Virus record (IMG/VR): IMGVR_UViG_3300025869_000007
Coordinates: 1 to 64,000 of that record
DNA: 64,000 nucleotides
Reading direction: 5' to 3' (one strand)
Source: a virus
In this document: piece by piece, positions 52,268-60,815 of the stretch
How the letters are laid out: the number at the start of each line of letters is the position of its first letter
Position numbering within the stretch: the first letter of the stretch is position 1
Position numbers and translations under genes: made by a program
Notes under the pieces: model-generated
Told to the model about the DNA's origin: nothing
Seen by the model: only the letters and a program-made list of their open reading frames with translations
Databases searched by the model: none

Positions 52268-53692
52268 ATGCTTGTTTGCGTGGAGGACGTAGACAAAGCA
52301 AGATTAGCATTAACTAGATTAGCACATGATGATTTATTGGCTTATGTATTGGCACACGATCCTAAATATCAAGTAGCAAAAGTTCATGCTTTTTTACTCA
52401 AAAAACTACAAGAGCTTGTTGGCAAAGAAGGCGAAAAAAGAATAATAATTAATATGCCTCCACAGCATGGAAAAAGTCGTGCTGTGTGTGAAGAGTTTGC
52501 AAGTTTTCTTTTAGGTAAAGACCCAACTGAAAATATAGCTTTAGCAGGATACGGCTTAGACTTGCCAACGAAAAACTGCAAAAAATTAAGGGAGCGCATT
52601 AAATCTACGATATATAAAAAGATATTTCCTAATACCCATTTAGGAGAAGATACAAGGACTCAATCAAATTGGACTACTTCAGTAGGTGGTGGAGTTAAGG
52701 CTGTTGGTGTGGGTACAGGACTTACAGGAAACAGGGTAAGCACATTAATAATAGATGACCCTCACAAAGACAGAGCAGAGGCAGAGTCAGCCACATATAG
52801 AAATAGAATATGGGATTGGTTTACATCAACAGCAATGACTCGATTAACTCCAAACTCTACAATTATTTTAATTATGACTAGATGGCATGAGGACGATTTA
52901 TGCGGAAGGCTTACGGCAAAGCATTATGTAGAAGACTTAAAAGAAAGAGGCTTTGAGGATCAGGTATTTGAGCAATGGAACTTTCCTGCAATCTGTGAAG
53001 AAGAAGATGATATTATTGGCAGAGTTGAAGGAGAAGCTTTGTGGAGCGAGAATAAGCCTGTACACTTCTTGGAGGGAAGAAGACAGGTATTAGGTCAATA
53101 TGAGTATAATGCCTTATACAGGGGTAATCCTATTTCTAAAGGTGGTAACATTGTAGATATAGAAAAAATAGAATACTGTGAAAGAAGCGAAATACCTACA
53201 GAAGTAGAATTAGTGAGAGCTTGGGATTTAGCGGCGACCTCTAAGAAGACAAGCGATTATAGTGCTTCAGCATTATGCGGATATGATAAAGAAACAGAAA
53301 TTTTCTACATTAGTCACGTAATGAGAGATAAGCTTAATTGGCACGCTACTAAACAAGCCATAGGAAGATACGGAGACTTAGAGCAGAACAGAATAGGCAT
53401 AGAAAGCGTGGGCGGGTTTCACACATCTTACGAACAGATTAAAGAGGATAGAGTAGGTAAAAATGTAGTGCAGAATATAAATGTATCTAAGGATAAGTTA
53501 AGCAGGGCAAACCCTTGGTTAAGTATGGTGGATGCAGGAAGAGTGAAAATGGTTAGAGGCTCATGGAACTATGATTTTTTAGATGAGCTAAGAGCCTTTC
53601 CTGATTCAAAAAATGATGACCAAGTAGATGCGGTCAGCTTAGCATTTGGTATGGTATTTAAACAGCAAACAACGAAATTACTAATGGCATGA
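52268..53692 (+). CDS. terL: terminase large subunit
   Basis: 474 residues. Walker A is INMPPQHGKS (64-70), followed by LALAGYGLDLP-like ATPase elements, Walker B STLIIDDPHKD (about 161), a coupling motif near SAMT and, in the C-terminal half, RAWDLAATSKKTSDYSA opening the RNase-H-type nuclease and DDQVDAVSLAFGM ending it. TerL pumps and cuts DNA at the portal. Its partner, TerS, is encoded 5.6 kb downstream, unusually far, with a DNA-modification gene set between them. Confidence 0.93.
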   Translation: MLVCVEDVDKARLALTRLAHDDLLAYVLAHDPKYQVAKVHAFLLKKLQELVGKEGEKRIIINMPPQHGKSRAVCEEFASFLLGKDPTENIALAGYGLDLPTKNCKKLRERIKSTIYKKIFPNTHLGEDTRTQSNWTTSVGGGVKAVGVGTGLTGNRVSTLIIDDPHKDRAEAESATYRNRIWDWFTSTAMTRLTPNSTIILIMTRWHEDDLCGRLTAKHYVEDLKERGFEDQVFEQWNFPAICEEEDDIIGRVEGEALWSENKPVHFLEGRRQVLGQYEYNALYRGNPISKGGNIVDIEKIEYCERSEIPTEVELVRAWDLAATSKKTSDYSASALCGYDKETEIFYISHVMRDKLNWHATKQAIGRYGDLEQNRIGIESVGGFHTSYEQIKEDRVGKNVVQNINVSKDKLSRANPWLSMVDAGRVKMVRGSWNYDFLDELRAFPDSKNDDQVDAVSLAFGMVFKQQTTKLLMA

Positions 53693-54570
53693 GAATTTTA
53701 ATTATAGGTTCAACAGGATGGGTTGGTGAGCAAGTGTGGTGGAACGCAAACAGGTCAGGGCATGAGTGCCACACAATAAGCAGGACAGAATTTTGGATGG
53801 ACGAAGAATTTAATAATTATTTAAAAAATGTAGATGCAGTAGTGAACTGTGCAGGATATGCAGGAACGCCAAATGTAGACGCTTGCGAATTACCTGAAAA
53901 TAGAGAAGCCGTCCATACAGCAAATGTAAAAATTCCAAAAAGATTAGCGGAGTTTTGTAAAGACATTCCATTTGTCCATGTGTCTAGCGGATGCCTATAT
54001 CAAGGACAGGGCAGAACAGGAAGACTTAGAGAAAGAACAGATTACATAGGAAAGCATTTTACTATAGACGATTGGCAACATGATAGTTGGTCAGAGAGGA
54101 ATGCACCAAACTTTAGAGGCAGTTATTATGCTCAAACTAAAATAGAGGGAGAGCAACAACTAGAAAATGTAGATTGTTGGATTTTGAGACCTAGAATGTT
54201 TTTTGGATTGGGAAAACATAATAAAAATTTTATCTCAAAAATTATAGAGTATGACACTATAGTAAACGCAATTAACAGCGTTACACACATAGGAGAGTTT
54301 TGTGTATCCATTATAAAATGCATAAATTTAAATCCTCCTTTTGGAACTTATAATATAACGCATCCTGTGCCTGTGATGACTAGTCAAATACTAGACACTT
54401 TAGGGTATGAAAAAAAATATGTTACTTGTCAGAAGTTTAATGAAGACATGAGGGCAAAAGGATTAGCGGAAAGAAGTTTTACGACTTTGGACTCTCGCAA
54501 AGCTTGCCAACATAAAATAGGGCTATCACTAGACCCAATGCGAATAATCCAAAACTACAAGCACCAATGA
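53689..54570 (+). CDS. extended SDR, RmlD-like sugar-nucleotide reductase/epimerase
   Basis: 293 residues. MRILIIGSTGWVGEQVWW is the Rossmann G-x-x-G-x-x-G, DAVVNCAGY the post-strand motif, HVSSGCLYQG the catalytic Ser, and SYYAQTKIEGE the Y-x-x-x-K pair. This order matches dTDP-4-dehydrorhamnose reductase/NDP-rhamnose-synthase relatives. It could supply a nucleotide sugar for the glycosyltransferases of the cassette or for the TAGT enzyme next to it. Overlaps TerL and the next ParB gene by 4 nt each. Confidence 0.78.
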   Translation: MRILIIGSTGWVGEQVWWNANRSGHECHTISRTEFWMDEEFNNYLKNVDAVVNCAGYAGTPNVDACELPENREAVHTANVKIPKRLAEFCKDIPFVHVSSGCLYQGQGRTGRLRERTDYIGKHFTIDDWQHDSWSERNAPNFRGSYYAQTKIEGEQQLENVDCWILRPRMFFGLGKHNKNFISKIIEYDTIVNAINSVTHIGEFCVSIIKCINLNPPFGTYNITHPVPVMTSQILDTLGYEKKYVTCQKFNEDMRAKGLAERSFTTLDSRKACQHKIGLSLDPMRIIQNYKHQ

Positions 54571-55169
54571 ACATAAGTACACTTATACCTAGCGAGCAGA
54601 ATCCTAGAATCATTTCCCAAGAAAATTTAAATAAATTAAAAAGCAGTATAAAAGGCTTTGAAAAAATGATGGAAGCTAGACCTTTAGTTGTAACTGAAGA
54701 CATGAGGGTAGTTGGAGGTAATCAAAGATTAAAAGCATTAATCCAATTAGGATACGAATCAATTCCTGATTCTTGGGTAAAGATAATGTCATTTACTCCT
54801 GAAGAAGAAAGGGAGTTCATAGTGAAGGATAATGCTTCATATGGTGGATGGGATTGGGATTTATTATTAGAAGAGTTTGGGCAAAAGGAACTATTTGATT
54901 GGGCTATAGAAGTGCCAAACTTGGGAGACTTAGAGAAAGTTGAAAAAGTTAACGACCTTGAAAATGAAGAGTGGGTTGGTATGCCTGATTTTGAGACAAA
55001 GGAAGATCCTTTACAAATTGTAGTCAAGTTTGAAAACGATGGACTAAGGAAAGAGTTTGCCGAAAAAATGAACATTGAATTTACATACGCAAAAGAAGGA
55101 AATAAAACTTGGACTACATGGTATCCATATAAGGGAAAAGGTGATTGGAAAAGTAAAAAATACGAGTGA
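54567..55169 (+). CDS. ParB-like protein 1
   Basis: 200 residues. LIPSEQNPRIISQENLNKL has the N-P-R motif, VVGGNQRLKALIQLGYESI the G-G-x-x-R nuclease/CTPase-like loop, and VKDNASYGGWDWDLLLEEF the ParB-terminal helix seen in phage members. Phage ParB-like proteins occur with DNA-modification genes and may guide or use CTP/ATP-dependent chemistry. It overlaps the SDR and TAGT genes. Confidence 0.78.
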   Translation: MNISTLIPSEQNPRIISQENLNKLKSSIKGFEKMMEARPLVVTEDMRVVGGNQRLKALIQLGYESIPDSWVKIMSFTPEEEREFIVKDNASYGGWDWDLLLEEFGQKELFDWAIEVPNLGDLEKVEKVNDLENEEWVGMPDFETKEDPLQIVVKFENDGLRKEFAEKMNIEFTYAKEGNKTWTTWYPYKGKGDWKSKKYE

Positions 55170-55981
55170 ATCCTAAATACCCAATTTATGTGCCAACAAA
55201 AAACAGGCATAAGTTAGCACACACGATAAGGTGCTTTCTTGAGGATGGTGTAGATTTCAAGATAGTAGTAGAGCCATCTCAGGTAGAAAACTACAAAGAG
55301 TTTAAAGATATTATGCTAGTGCTACCTGAAAATAATCTGAGATTATTAGGGTCAAGGCTTTGGATCAGAGAGCATTCATTAAAGAACGGCTTTGCTAGGC
55401 ATTGGCAGTTTGATGACAACATTAGATATGTAGGTAGGCTACACAAAGGAGAACGGATTAGGTGCAATGCAAACAAAGCAATTTCTATAGTAGAAGAATT
55501 TACAGACAGGTACTCTAATATAGGAGTGAGCGGATTAAACTATAGAATGTTTGTAGCGAGGCAGAAAAAGCCCTACATACTTAACACAAGGGTATACTCA
55601 GCAAGTTTAATAAACAACGAGATGCCATACAAGCACAGGCTGTATTATAACGATGACACAGACTTATGCCTACAATGCGTGACCAATAATTTATGCACTA
55701 TTAACTTCTGTACATTTTTTATAGAGAAGATAACCACAATGAAAGTAAGTGGAGGCAACACTACAGACCTTTACGAAAAGGATGGAAGATTATTGATGGC
55801 GAGGTCATTGGAAGAAGTGTGGGGCAAAGAGCTAGTGGAAACTAAATGGAGATTTGGCAGACCACAGCACGTTGTTAAAAATTCTTGGAATCAATTCACG
55901 CATCCATTAATAAGGAGAAAGGATATTGATTGGGATGAGATTAAAAATAAAAAGTATGAATTTAAATTAAAAGAAAAATGA
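55166..55981 (+). CDS. TET-associated-glycosyltransferase-type protein (TAGT)
   Basis: 271 residues. YPIYVPTKNRHKLAHTIRCF, FKIVVEPSQVENY, GFARHWQFDDNIRYV and the late cluster YYNDDTDLCLQCV and TMKVSGGNTTDLYEKDGRLLMARSLEEVWG fit the TAGT family, which glycosylates hydroxylated bases in phage DNA. The DDN motif would bind metal, and NDDTDLCL is a strong family signature. No TET/JBP oxygenase or hydroxymethyl-pyrimidine synthase is in this window, so the base acceptor is unknown. It lies between ParB-like genes. Confidence 0.82.
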   Translation: MNPKYPIYVPTKNRHKLAHTIRCFLEDGVDFKIVVEPSQVENYKEFKDIMLVLPENNLRLLGSRLWIREHSLKNGFARHWQFDDNIRYVGRLHKGERIRCNANKAISIVEEFTDRYSNIGVSGLNYRMFVARQKKPYILNTRVYSASLINNEMPYKHRLYYNDDTDLCLQCVTNNLCTINFCTFFIEKITTMKVSGGNTTDLYEKDGRLLMARSLEEVWGKELVETKWRFGRPQHVVKNSWNQFTHPLIRRKDIDWDEIKNKKYEFKLKEK

Positions 55982-57468
55982 AAACAGAACTAATAAAAAA
56001 CATTAAGCCAAACCCTGATAATCCTAGAATTATAAAAGATGAAAAATTTAAGCAGTTGGTGAAAAGCATTAAGGACTTCCCCGAAATGCTGAAACTGAGA
56101 CCGATTGTAGTGAACAGCGAAAGTATAGTTCTTGGTGGAAATATGAGGCTTAAAGCTTGCGTGGAGGCAGGACTCAAGGAAGTACCTATAATACGCGCAA
56201 GCGAGTTGACTGAGGATCAGCAGAAAGAGTTTATAATTAAGGACAACTCTAGTTTTGGCGAATGGGATATGGAGCAACTTTTAAACGAATGGAAAGCGGA
56301 AGATTTAAATGAATGGGGTCTTGATGTTCCGATTGACTATGCCGTCGACGAAGTTTTGGAAATCAAAGAGGATAATTTTGATGTAGCTTCTGAAGAAGTA
56401 GAAAAAATTGAAACAGACATTAAATTGGGTGATTTAATACAAATAGGAGATCATCGAATTTTATGCGGGGACTCCACGAAGCCCGAAGACGTCGAGAGAC
56501 TTATGGGAGAAGAGAGGGCAGACCTTGCACACAACGACCCACCTTACGGAATGAAGAAAGAAAAAGATGGGGTTATGAATGACAATCTAAACTTTGATGC
56601 ACTACTAGAGTTTAATAAGGCGTGGATTCCTTTGCAGTTTTCGTACATTAAGGAAAACGGATCGTGGTATTGTTGGGGAATAGACGAGCCACTTATGGAT
56701 GTGTATCATGTTATTCTAAAGCCATATCAAATTGAAAAAAAATTAAAATTTAGAAATCTCATAACTTGGGACAAGGGACATGGGCAGGGGCAGAAAAGTG
56801 AAAATACTCGTATGTTTGCCACAGCAGACGAGAAGTGCCTACACGCAGAGCATTTATTATTTGCCATGATGGGAGAGCAGGAGGCAGGACAAAATAAGGA
56901 TTTCTTTATGAAGGAGTGGATGCCTTTGTTGACATATCTTGTAGGAGAAAAAGATAAGATGGAATGGACTACAAACGACTGCATAAAGATAACAGGAAAG
57001 TCGTCCGCATCTCACTACTTCACAAAGTCTCAGTTTTTCATTCCGACAAAAGAACATTATTACAAACTTAGAAATGCCTCAAAGGGTAAGGCATTCTTGA
57101 GGTCATACGAAGAGTTGGAGGAAGAATCCAATGAAATACTTCAAGAATTTTATAACAAACGGACATATTTTGATAATATGCACGACAACATGAATAATGT
57201 GTGGCACATCGACAGGACATCAAACAAAGAGAGGGAGGCTGTAGGTAATCACGCAACCCCTAAGCCTTTATCACTTTGTGGTAGGGCTATTAAAAGCAGT
57301 TGCCCTGTTGGCGGATTGGTTATTGATATGTTTTTGGGTTCGGGGTCTACTATGGCATCAGCACATCAACTAAAGAGAAAATGCTATGGCATGGAGTTAG
57401 ACCCAAAGTATTGCCAAGTAATTATTAACAGAATGCTAAAACTTGACCCAACACTAAAAGTAGAATGA
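55978..57468 (+). CDS. ParB-like domain fused to DNA methyltransferase
   Basis: 496 residues. The first ~130 residues are ParB-like (KPNPDNPRII, VLGGNMRLKACVEAG, KDNSSFGEWD). The rest is a beta-class amino-methyltransferase: ILCGDSTKPEDV then ADLAHNDPPYGMKKE (DPPY motif IV), and GLVIDMFLGSGSTMASAHQLKRKCYGMELD (motif I, F-x-G-x-G). DPPY suggests N6-adenine or N4-cytosine methylation; sequence alone cannot choose. The insertion between them (about 210-430) is unassigned. Fits the TAGT/ParB modification set. Confidence 0.84.
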   Translation: MKTELIKNIKPNPDNPRIIKDEKFKQLVKSIKDFPEMLKLRPIVVNSESIVLGGNMRLKACVEAGLKEVPIIRASELTEDQQKEFIIKDNSSFGEWDMEQLLNEWKAEDLNEWGLDVPIDYAVDEVLEIKEDNFDVASEEVEKIETDIKLGDLIQIGDHRILCGDSTKPEDVERLMGEERADLAHNDPPYGMKKEKDGVMNDNLNFDALLEFNKAWIPLQFSYIKENGSWYCWGIDEPLMDVYHVILKPYQIEKKLKFRNLITWDKGHGQGQKSENTRMFATADEKCLHAEHLLFAMMGEQEAGQNKDFFMKEWMPLLTYLVGEKDKMEWTTNDCIKITGKSSASHYFTKSQFFIPTKEHYYKLRNASKGKAFLRSYEELEEESNEILQEFYNKRTYFDNMHDNMNNVWHIDRTSNKEREAVGNHATPKPLSLCGRAIKSSCPVGGLVIDMFLGSGSTMASAHQLKRKCYGMELDPKYCQVIINRMLKLDPTLKVE

Positions 57469-58061
57469 GTCAACCAATGGAGAATCAGGAAGATAAATAT
57501 CCATGCCTAGCCGTAATGAAGGCAGGAGATATAAGGAGAGCAGAATGGAATCCAAGAACACTTCCTGAGAGAAATGAAGGAAAGGCAGGAGAGTCATTAG
57601 AGCATTTTGGTTGGCTACAGCCTTTGACATGGAATGCGAGAACAAAGACCCTGCTAGATGGGCATATGAGGCTAGAGGATGTATCGGATGAAGATGAAGT
57701 ACCTGTATACTGCGTATGGCTAGATAGTGAGAAAGAGCAAGTAGCAAGCGTGGCGCTAAACAACAGCTATGGGGAATGGATAGAAGAAGGAGTTAGTGAG
57801 AGCTTAAAAGATTTAAGTGAGGAGATGGCAGAAGTGGGGTTAGCAGGATTTGGGAGCGATACAGGCAAATTTTTATTTTTGGAAGAATGGGAAAAAGATG
57901 AGCGGGAAGAAAGAGAAGAGTTGGATGAATATGAGAAGAAGCATAAGTTGGTATTGGAGTGGGATAGCCTAGATCAGAAGATAGCATGGGAGCAGTTTCA
58001 GCAGAGGGCAGGAACAATTGACGCAATATTAGAAGCAATGAGAGGATGGAATAATGAGTGA
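57465..58061 (+). CDS. ParB-like protein 2
   Basis: 198 residues. AGDIRRAEWNPRTLPERNEGK (N-P-R), KTLLDGHMRLEDVSDEDEVPV (G-H-x-R) and VALNNSYGEWIEEGV match ParB-type proteins, diverged from the 54567 copy. The last ~60 residues are charged helices (EKDEREEREELDEYEKKHKL). Start ATG 57465 overlaps the methyltransferase end. Confidence 0.72.
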   Translation: MSQPMENQEDKYPCLAVMKAGDIRRAEWNPRTLPERNEGKAGESLEHFGWLQPLTWNARTKTLLDGHMRLEDVSDEDEVPVYCVWLDSEKEQVASVALNNSYGEWIEEGVSESLKDLSEEMAEVGLAGFGSDTGKFLFLEEWEKDEREEREELDEYEKKHKLVLEWDSLDQKIAWEQFQQRAGTIDAILEAMRGWNNE

Positions 58062-58296
58062 TGACATATTAGAAGGAAAGATTAGGCAAAGTACAGAAAA
58101 CCCTTTACCTATACTTAGGATATTGGAAACAAGAGATATACCATATGTGGAGATGGATATAGAGGGAGAAGTAGATGCTATAAAGGTCATAGTTGATATG
58201 GGGAAGGAAGTAGCAACAGATGAAGATTACTTTAACATAGGACTTACGCACGGATTAAAGGAAGCAATAAAGGAGCATGAGAAGAACAATGACTAA
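58054..58296 (+). CDS. hypothetical protein, 80 aa
   Basis: Unrecognised. Small, acidic, with an alpha/beta pattern (NPLPILRILETRDIPYVEMD, AIKVIVDMGKEVATDED). Overlaps the genes on either side. Confidence 0.6.
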   Translation: MSDDILEGKIRQSTENPLPILRILETRDIPYVEMDIEGEVDAIKVIVDMGKEVATDEDYFNIGLTHGLKEAIKEHEKNND

Positions 58297-58750
58297 AGAA
58301 GAAGCTGTAGAATATTACACCAAAGAAATGGGTAAGGACTTTGCTCCAAAGTATGGAGACATACGAACAACTGAATCTATAGAGAAATGCTATGATCAGG
58401 TAATGCAGAAGGTAGAAGAAGGATTACAGGATTGGGATGGTTGTGTGGGTAAGGGATTATGCTGTAAGGCTTTTACTCATAAGATAAATGTAAAGAAAGC
58501 CATGAGTGAGGGTGGAGAAGATATGGAAGCATTTGCTAATGCACACTTCGATGGCGAGGAAGATAGCGATACAAGTATATCAGTAGTTATCAATCATACC
58601 TGTAATTTATTGGGGGAAGATAACAGATGTACGATATATGAAGATAGACCTAAGATATGCAGGGAGTATTTATGTCAGGCATCTAAGTTAAGAAGAGATA
58701 TGTTTTGGAGAATCAAACATCCACACATAGTATCAATGGCAGAAGAGTGA
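58289..58750 (+). CDS. YkgJ-like cysteine-cluster protein
   Basis: 153 residues. CVGKGLCCKAF, HTCNLLGEDNRCTIYEDRPKICREYLC give a YkgJ-type Cys set (C-x(5)-C-C ... C-x-x-x(5)-C-x-x-Y-x-x-R-P-x-x-C), thought to bind Zn or an Fe-S cluster. Often found near modification enzymes. ATG 58289 (MTKEEAVEYY) is preferred; ATG 58277 four codons earlier is possible. Confidence 0.74.
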   Translation: MTKEEAVEYYTKEMGKDFAPKYGDIRTTESIEKCYDQVMQKVEEGLQDWDGCVGKGLCCKAFTHKINVKKAMSEGGEDMEAFANAHFDGEEDSDTSISVVINHTCNLLGEDNRCTIYEDRPKICREYLCQASKLRRDMFWRIKHPHIVSMAEE

Positions 58751-59301
58751 AGCTAATAAAGAAAAAGGTAAGTGAGCTAAAGGAGCATTCCTTAAACGAG
58801 AAGACCCGTAGGATTACCTCTGAGGCATTAGGTAAGCTAGAGGTATCAATAGACACCTTAGGGACGATACAGCCCATTGTATGGAATGAGAGATTGGATT
58901 GCATATGTTCAGGGCATCAACGTGTGAAGGCATATAAGTCGAAAGGAATAGAAGAAATCGACGTATGGGTGGTAGACCTAAGTGAACAAGATCATTGCTT
59001 GGCTATGTATATGTTGAATAATCATTTTGGTGAGTTTGATGAGGATATGCTAAGGAATGTTATACAAAGCGTAAATGAGGCAGACGACATGGAAGTTGAC
59101 CTACTAGGATTTGATGAAAATAAAATTGAAAATTTTTTAAAGGAGTTGGATACAGATAGTTTGCAAGAAGAGAAGTACTGCTCTAGTATTATATTTGATA
59201 ACGCGGAACAAAAGAAAGAATTTATACAGCTAAGAAAGAAGTTCAGAGATAGTGGACAACTTGCGGAATTAGCTACAAACAAATTACAGCTATGGACATA
59301 A
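58747..59301 (+). CDS. ParB-like protein 3
   Basis: 184 residues from a GTG start that overlaps the previous TGA (GTGA). IKKKVSELKEHSLNEKTRRI, QPIVWNERLDCICSGHQRVKAYKSKG (G-H-x-R) and LNNHFGEFDEDMLRNVIQS are ParB-like. The canonical N-P-R is N-E-K here. Overlaps TerS by 10 nt. Confidence 0.72.
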   Translation: MKLIKKKVSELKEHSLNEKTRRITSEALGKLEVSIDTLGTIQPIVWNERLDCICSGHQRVKAYKSKGIEEIDVWVVDLSEQDHCLAMYMLNNHFGEFDEDMLRNVIQSVNEADDMEVDLLGFDENKIENFLKELDTDSLQEEKYCSSIIFDNAEQKKEFIQLRKKFRDSGQLAELATNKLQLWT

Positions 59302-59768
59302 TAGAGAACACAAACAGAGTGACTAACATAAGAGTAGGTGCAAGGGATAAGAGAGCAGACCCTGATGTAATATCAGCTATAACAAAAGCATTAAAGGCAG
59401 GATGCACCAAAAAGGATGCCTGTTCTCTCGCAAGTATCTCTGAGCAAACATTTTACAGGTGGTTGAGAGAAGGAGAGAATGCTTCAGAAGGTAGCGAAGC
59501 GTGGCAATTTTGTGAGTCCATAAAAAAGGCAATAGCAGAAGCAAGGGCTAGGAACGTCACCATAATACAAAAGCACGCCGTAAAGAATTGGACTGCGGCT
59601 GCTTGGTGGTTGGAAAGATCCGATCCTGATCATTGGGGAAAAAGAGAGAAGGTTGAGATGACAGGAGCAGATGGTGGTGCTATGGAAATGAAAGTGATTA
59701 GTGAGAAGGAAATTACTGACGATGAAATCTCTGACATCATGAGTAAGCTACATAAGGCTAGGGATTAG
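59292..59768 (+). CDS. terS: terminase small subunit
   Basis: 158 residues. An N-terminal helix-turn-helix (TKKDACSLASISEQTFYRWLREG), then a central helical region with the motif NWTAAAWWLERSDPDHWGKRE typical of phage TerS. TerS recognises the packaging site and hands DNA to TerL. It is 5.6 kb from TerL, with the modification cassette between. Confidence 0.85.
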   Translation: MDIIENTNRVTNIRVGARDKRADPDVISAITKALKAGCTKKDACSLASISEQTFYRWLREGENASEGSEAWQFCESIKKAIAEARARNVTIIQKHAVKNWTAAAWWLERSDPDHWGKREKVEMTGADGGAMEMKVISEKEITDDEISDIMSKLHKARD

Positions 59769-59771
59769 CAG

Positions 59772-59993
59772 ATGGAACTACCGCCTCTATATATCTTTTG
59801 TGGTATAGGGGTAGCCCTATCCATATTAGGCTTCTTCTTAAAGAAGATAAAGACAGAGGTGGATGACTTAAAGGAACAGGTAAGAAGAGATCAGATACTA
59901 AATGCTAGACAGCAGGAGCAGATGCGCCACATAGAGAAGGTACTAGAGGATAGAAGGCGTGACGTGAAGGAATTGCACGCTCGATTTAAGTAA
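59772..59993 (+). CDS. single-span membrane coiled-coil protein, 73 aa
   Basis: N-terminal hydrophobic helix (PLYIFCGIGVALSILGFFL) followed by a long charged coiled coil (TEVDDLKEQVRRDQILNARQ). Resembles holin-like or i-spanin/XhlA-type lysis proteins in design. No endolysin is visible in this window, so the role is uncertain. Confidence 0.6.
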   Translation: MELPPLYIFCGIGVALSILGFFLKKIKTEVDDLKEQVRRDQILNARQQEQMRHIEKVLEDRRRDVKELHARFK

Positions 59994-60088
59994 AAATTCC
60001 CCGACTTGGATTCTTATTTCTTAAATAAACAGCTTCTACCAATTTGGGAAAATATAATATATGTCTTGACATTTATATATACTTTCTC

Positions 60089-60442
60089 CTAATCGCTATT
60101 TACTAATCTTATGTATTCTAGGATTACAGTTAGATTGAATTGATGGACAGCCTTAATTCTTAATCCATTATTAAAAAAACCAATCTCAGCCCAAGGCAGA
60201 GTGCCGTCTTCTGAAAGCCTAATGGCTTTAAAATTTTCCAACTCCTGCGGAGTTATTATATCTGATATGTAATCCCTGATTCCATTTTTCTTCATCCACT
60301 TCCAATAATATGACCTTGTCCCTTTTTCTGCTGTGAGAAGAATATCCTCATACTCGCAAATTTTTGCATAGAGAGAAATATCCCTAAAGGATGACAACTC
60401 AGAAGGAGGACAGCATAAAGGAGCATCTAATACTAAGTACAC
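60089..60442 (-). CDS. minus-strand protein with HAD-like features
   Basis: One of the few minus-strand genes. A GTG start at 60442 (MYLVLDAPLC) is chosen; the frame stays open to a TTG at 60520, but that would run through both -10 boxes. YLVLDAP occupies the place of HAD motif I, with the first Asp changed to Val, and DILLTAEKGTRSYYWKWMKKNGI resembles motif II (L-T-A). This would make it an inactive or altered HAD protein. Low homology; call tentative. The 3' end lies near a TTGACA on the + strand. Confidence 0.45.
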   Translation of the reverse strand: MYLVLDAPLCCPPSELSSFRDISLYAKICEYEDILLTAEKGTRSYYWKWMKKNGIRDYISDIITPQELENFKAIRLSEDGTLPWAEIGFFNNGLRIKAVHQFNLTVILEYIRLVNSD

Positions 60443-60448
60443 ACATAC

Positions 60449-60478
60449 ATTTTGAAATTCAAATCCTGTGTGCGTCAA
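60449..60478 (-). promoter_or_regulatory. TTGACGCAC box on minus strand
   Basis: TTGACGCAC reads from 60478 to 60470, and after an 18-nt spacer CAAAAT lies at 60454-60449. The GTG at 60442 would sit at about +1. It is the fifth site of this type with the same spacing. Confidence 0.5.
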
Positions 60479-60503
60479 TAGATCAGCCCCTCCCCACCCT
60501 CGG

Positions 60504-60533
60504 ATTTTAGCATGGATCAAATATACTTGTCAA
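60504..60533 (-). promoter_or_regulatory. TTGACA-18-TAAAAT promoter on minus strand
   Basis: TTGACA from 60533 to 60528, an 18-nt spacer, TAAAAT at 60509-60504. Strong by sigma-70 standards. Preceded (upstream on minus) by AAAAGTA, as at 49578. Drives the minus-strand gene with a leader of about 55 nt. Confidence 0.65.
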
Positions 60534-60666
60534 TACTTTTATTCAAATATTTTAAAATAAATTTAAAAGAAAGAAAAGATAGGGAGGGATATTGCATTAC
60601 CTCCAAGGTTTCAGGGAAACTACAATGAGTTCTAACTGCACCTACCGACTTACTTGGCTCATCCAT
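60517..60666 (-). CDS. possible small minus-strand protein, 49 aa
   Basis: ATG at 60666 to TGA at 60517. The product begins MDEPSKSVGAVRTHCSFPET and looks like ordinary protein sequence, and the frame is open without a start for about 70 bases further upstream. It covers the minus-strand promoter at 60533. No promoter or Shine-Dalgarno is evident. Low support. Confidence 0.3.
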   Translation of the reverse strand: MDEPSKSVGAVRTHCSFPETLEVMQYPSLSFLSFKFILKYLNKSIDKYI

Positions 60667-60815
60667 TTGGACATCACTACAAGCAAGCTGTACCTTACGA
60701 CGTTTCCATTCGTTATTCGAGTCACTATCTTAAACTGTGTTATATGGGACACATATATATAAGAGTAGGGATAGATTATTTTTTTCGGAATTTTTAAAAA
60801 AAACTTTTCTAGAGG

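Noticed and set aside
60066-60095. TTGACA at 60066 on the + strand
   Set aside because: No gene follows; the -10 region (TAATCG) is poor and it faces the minus gene. An antisense role is possible but unsupported.
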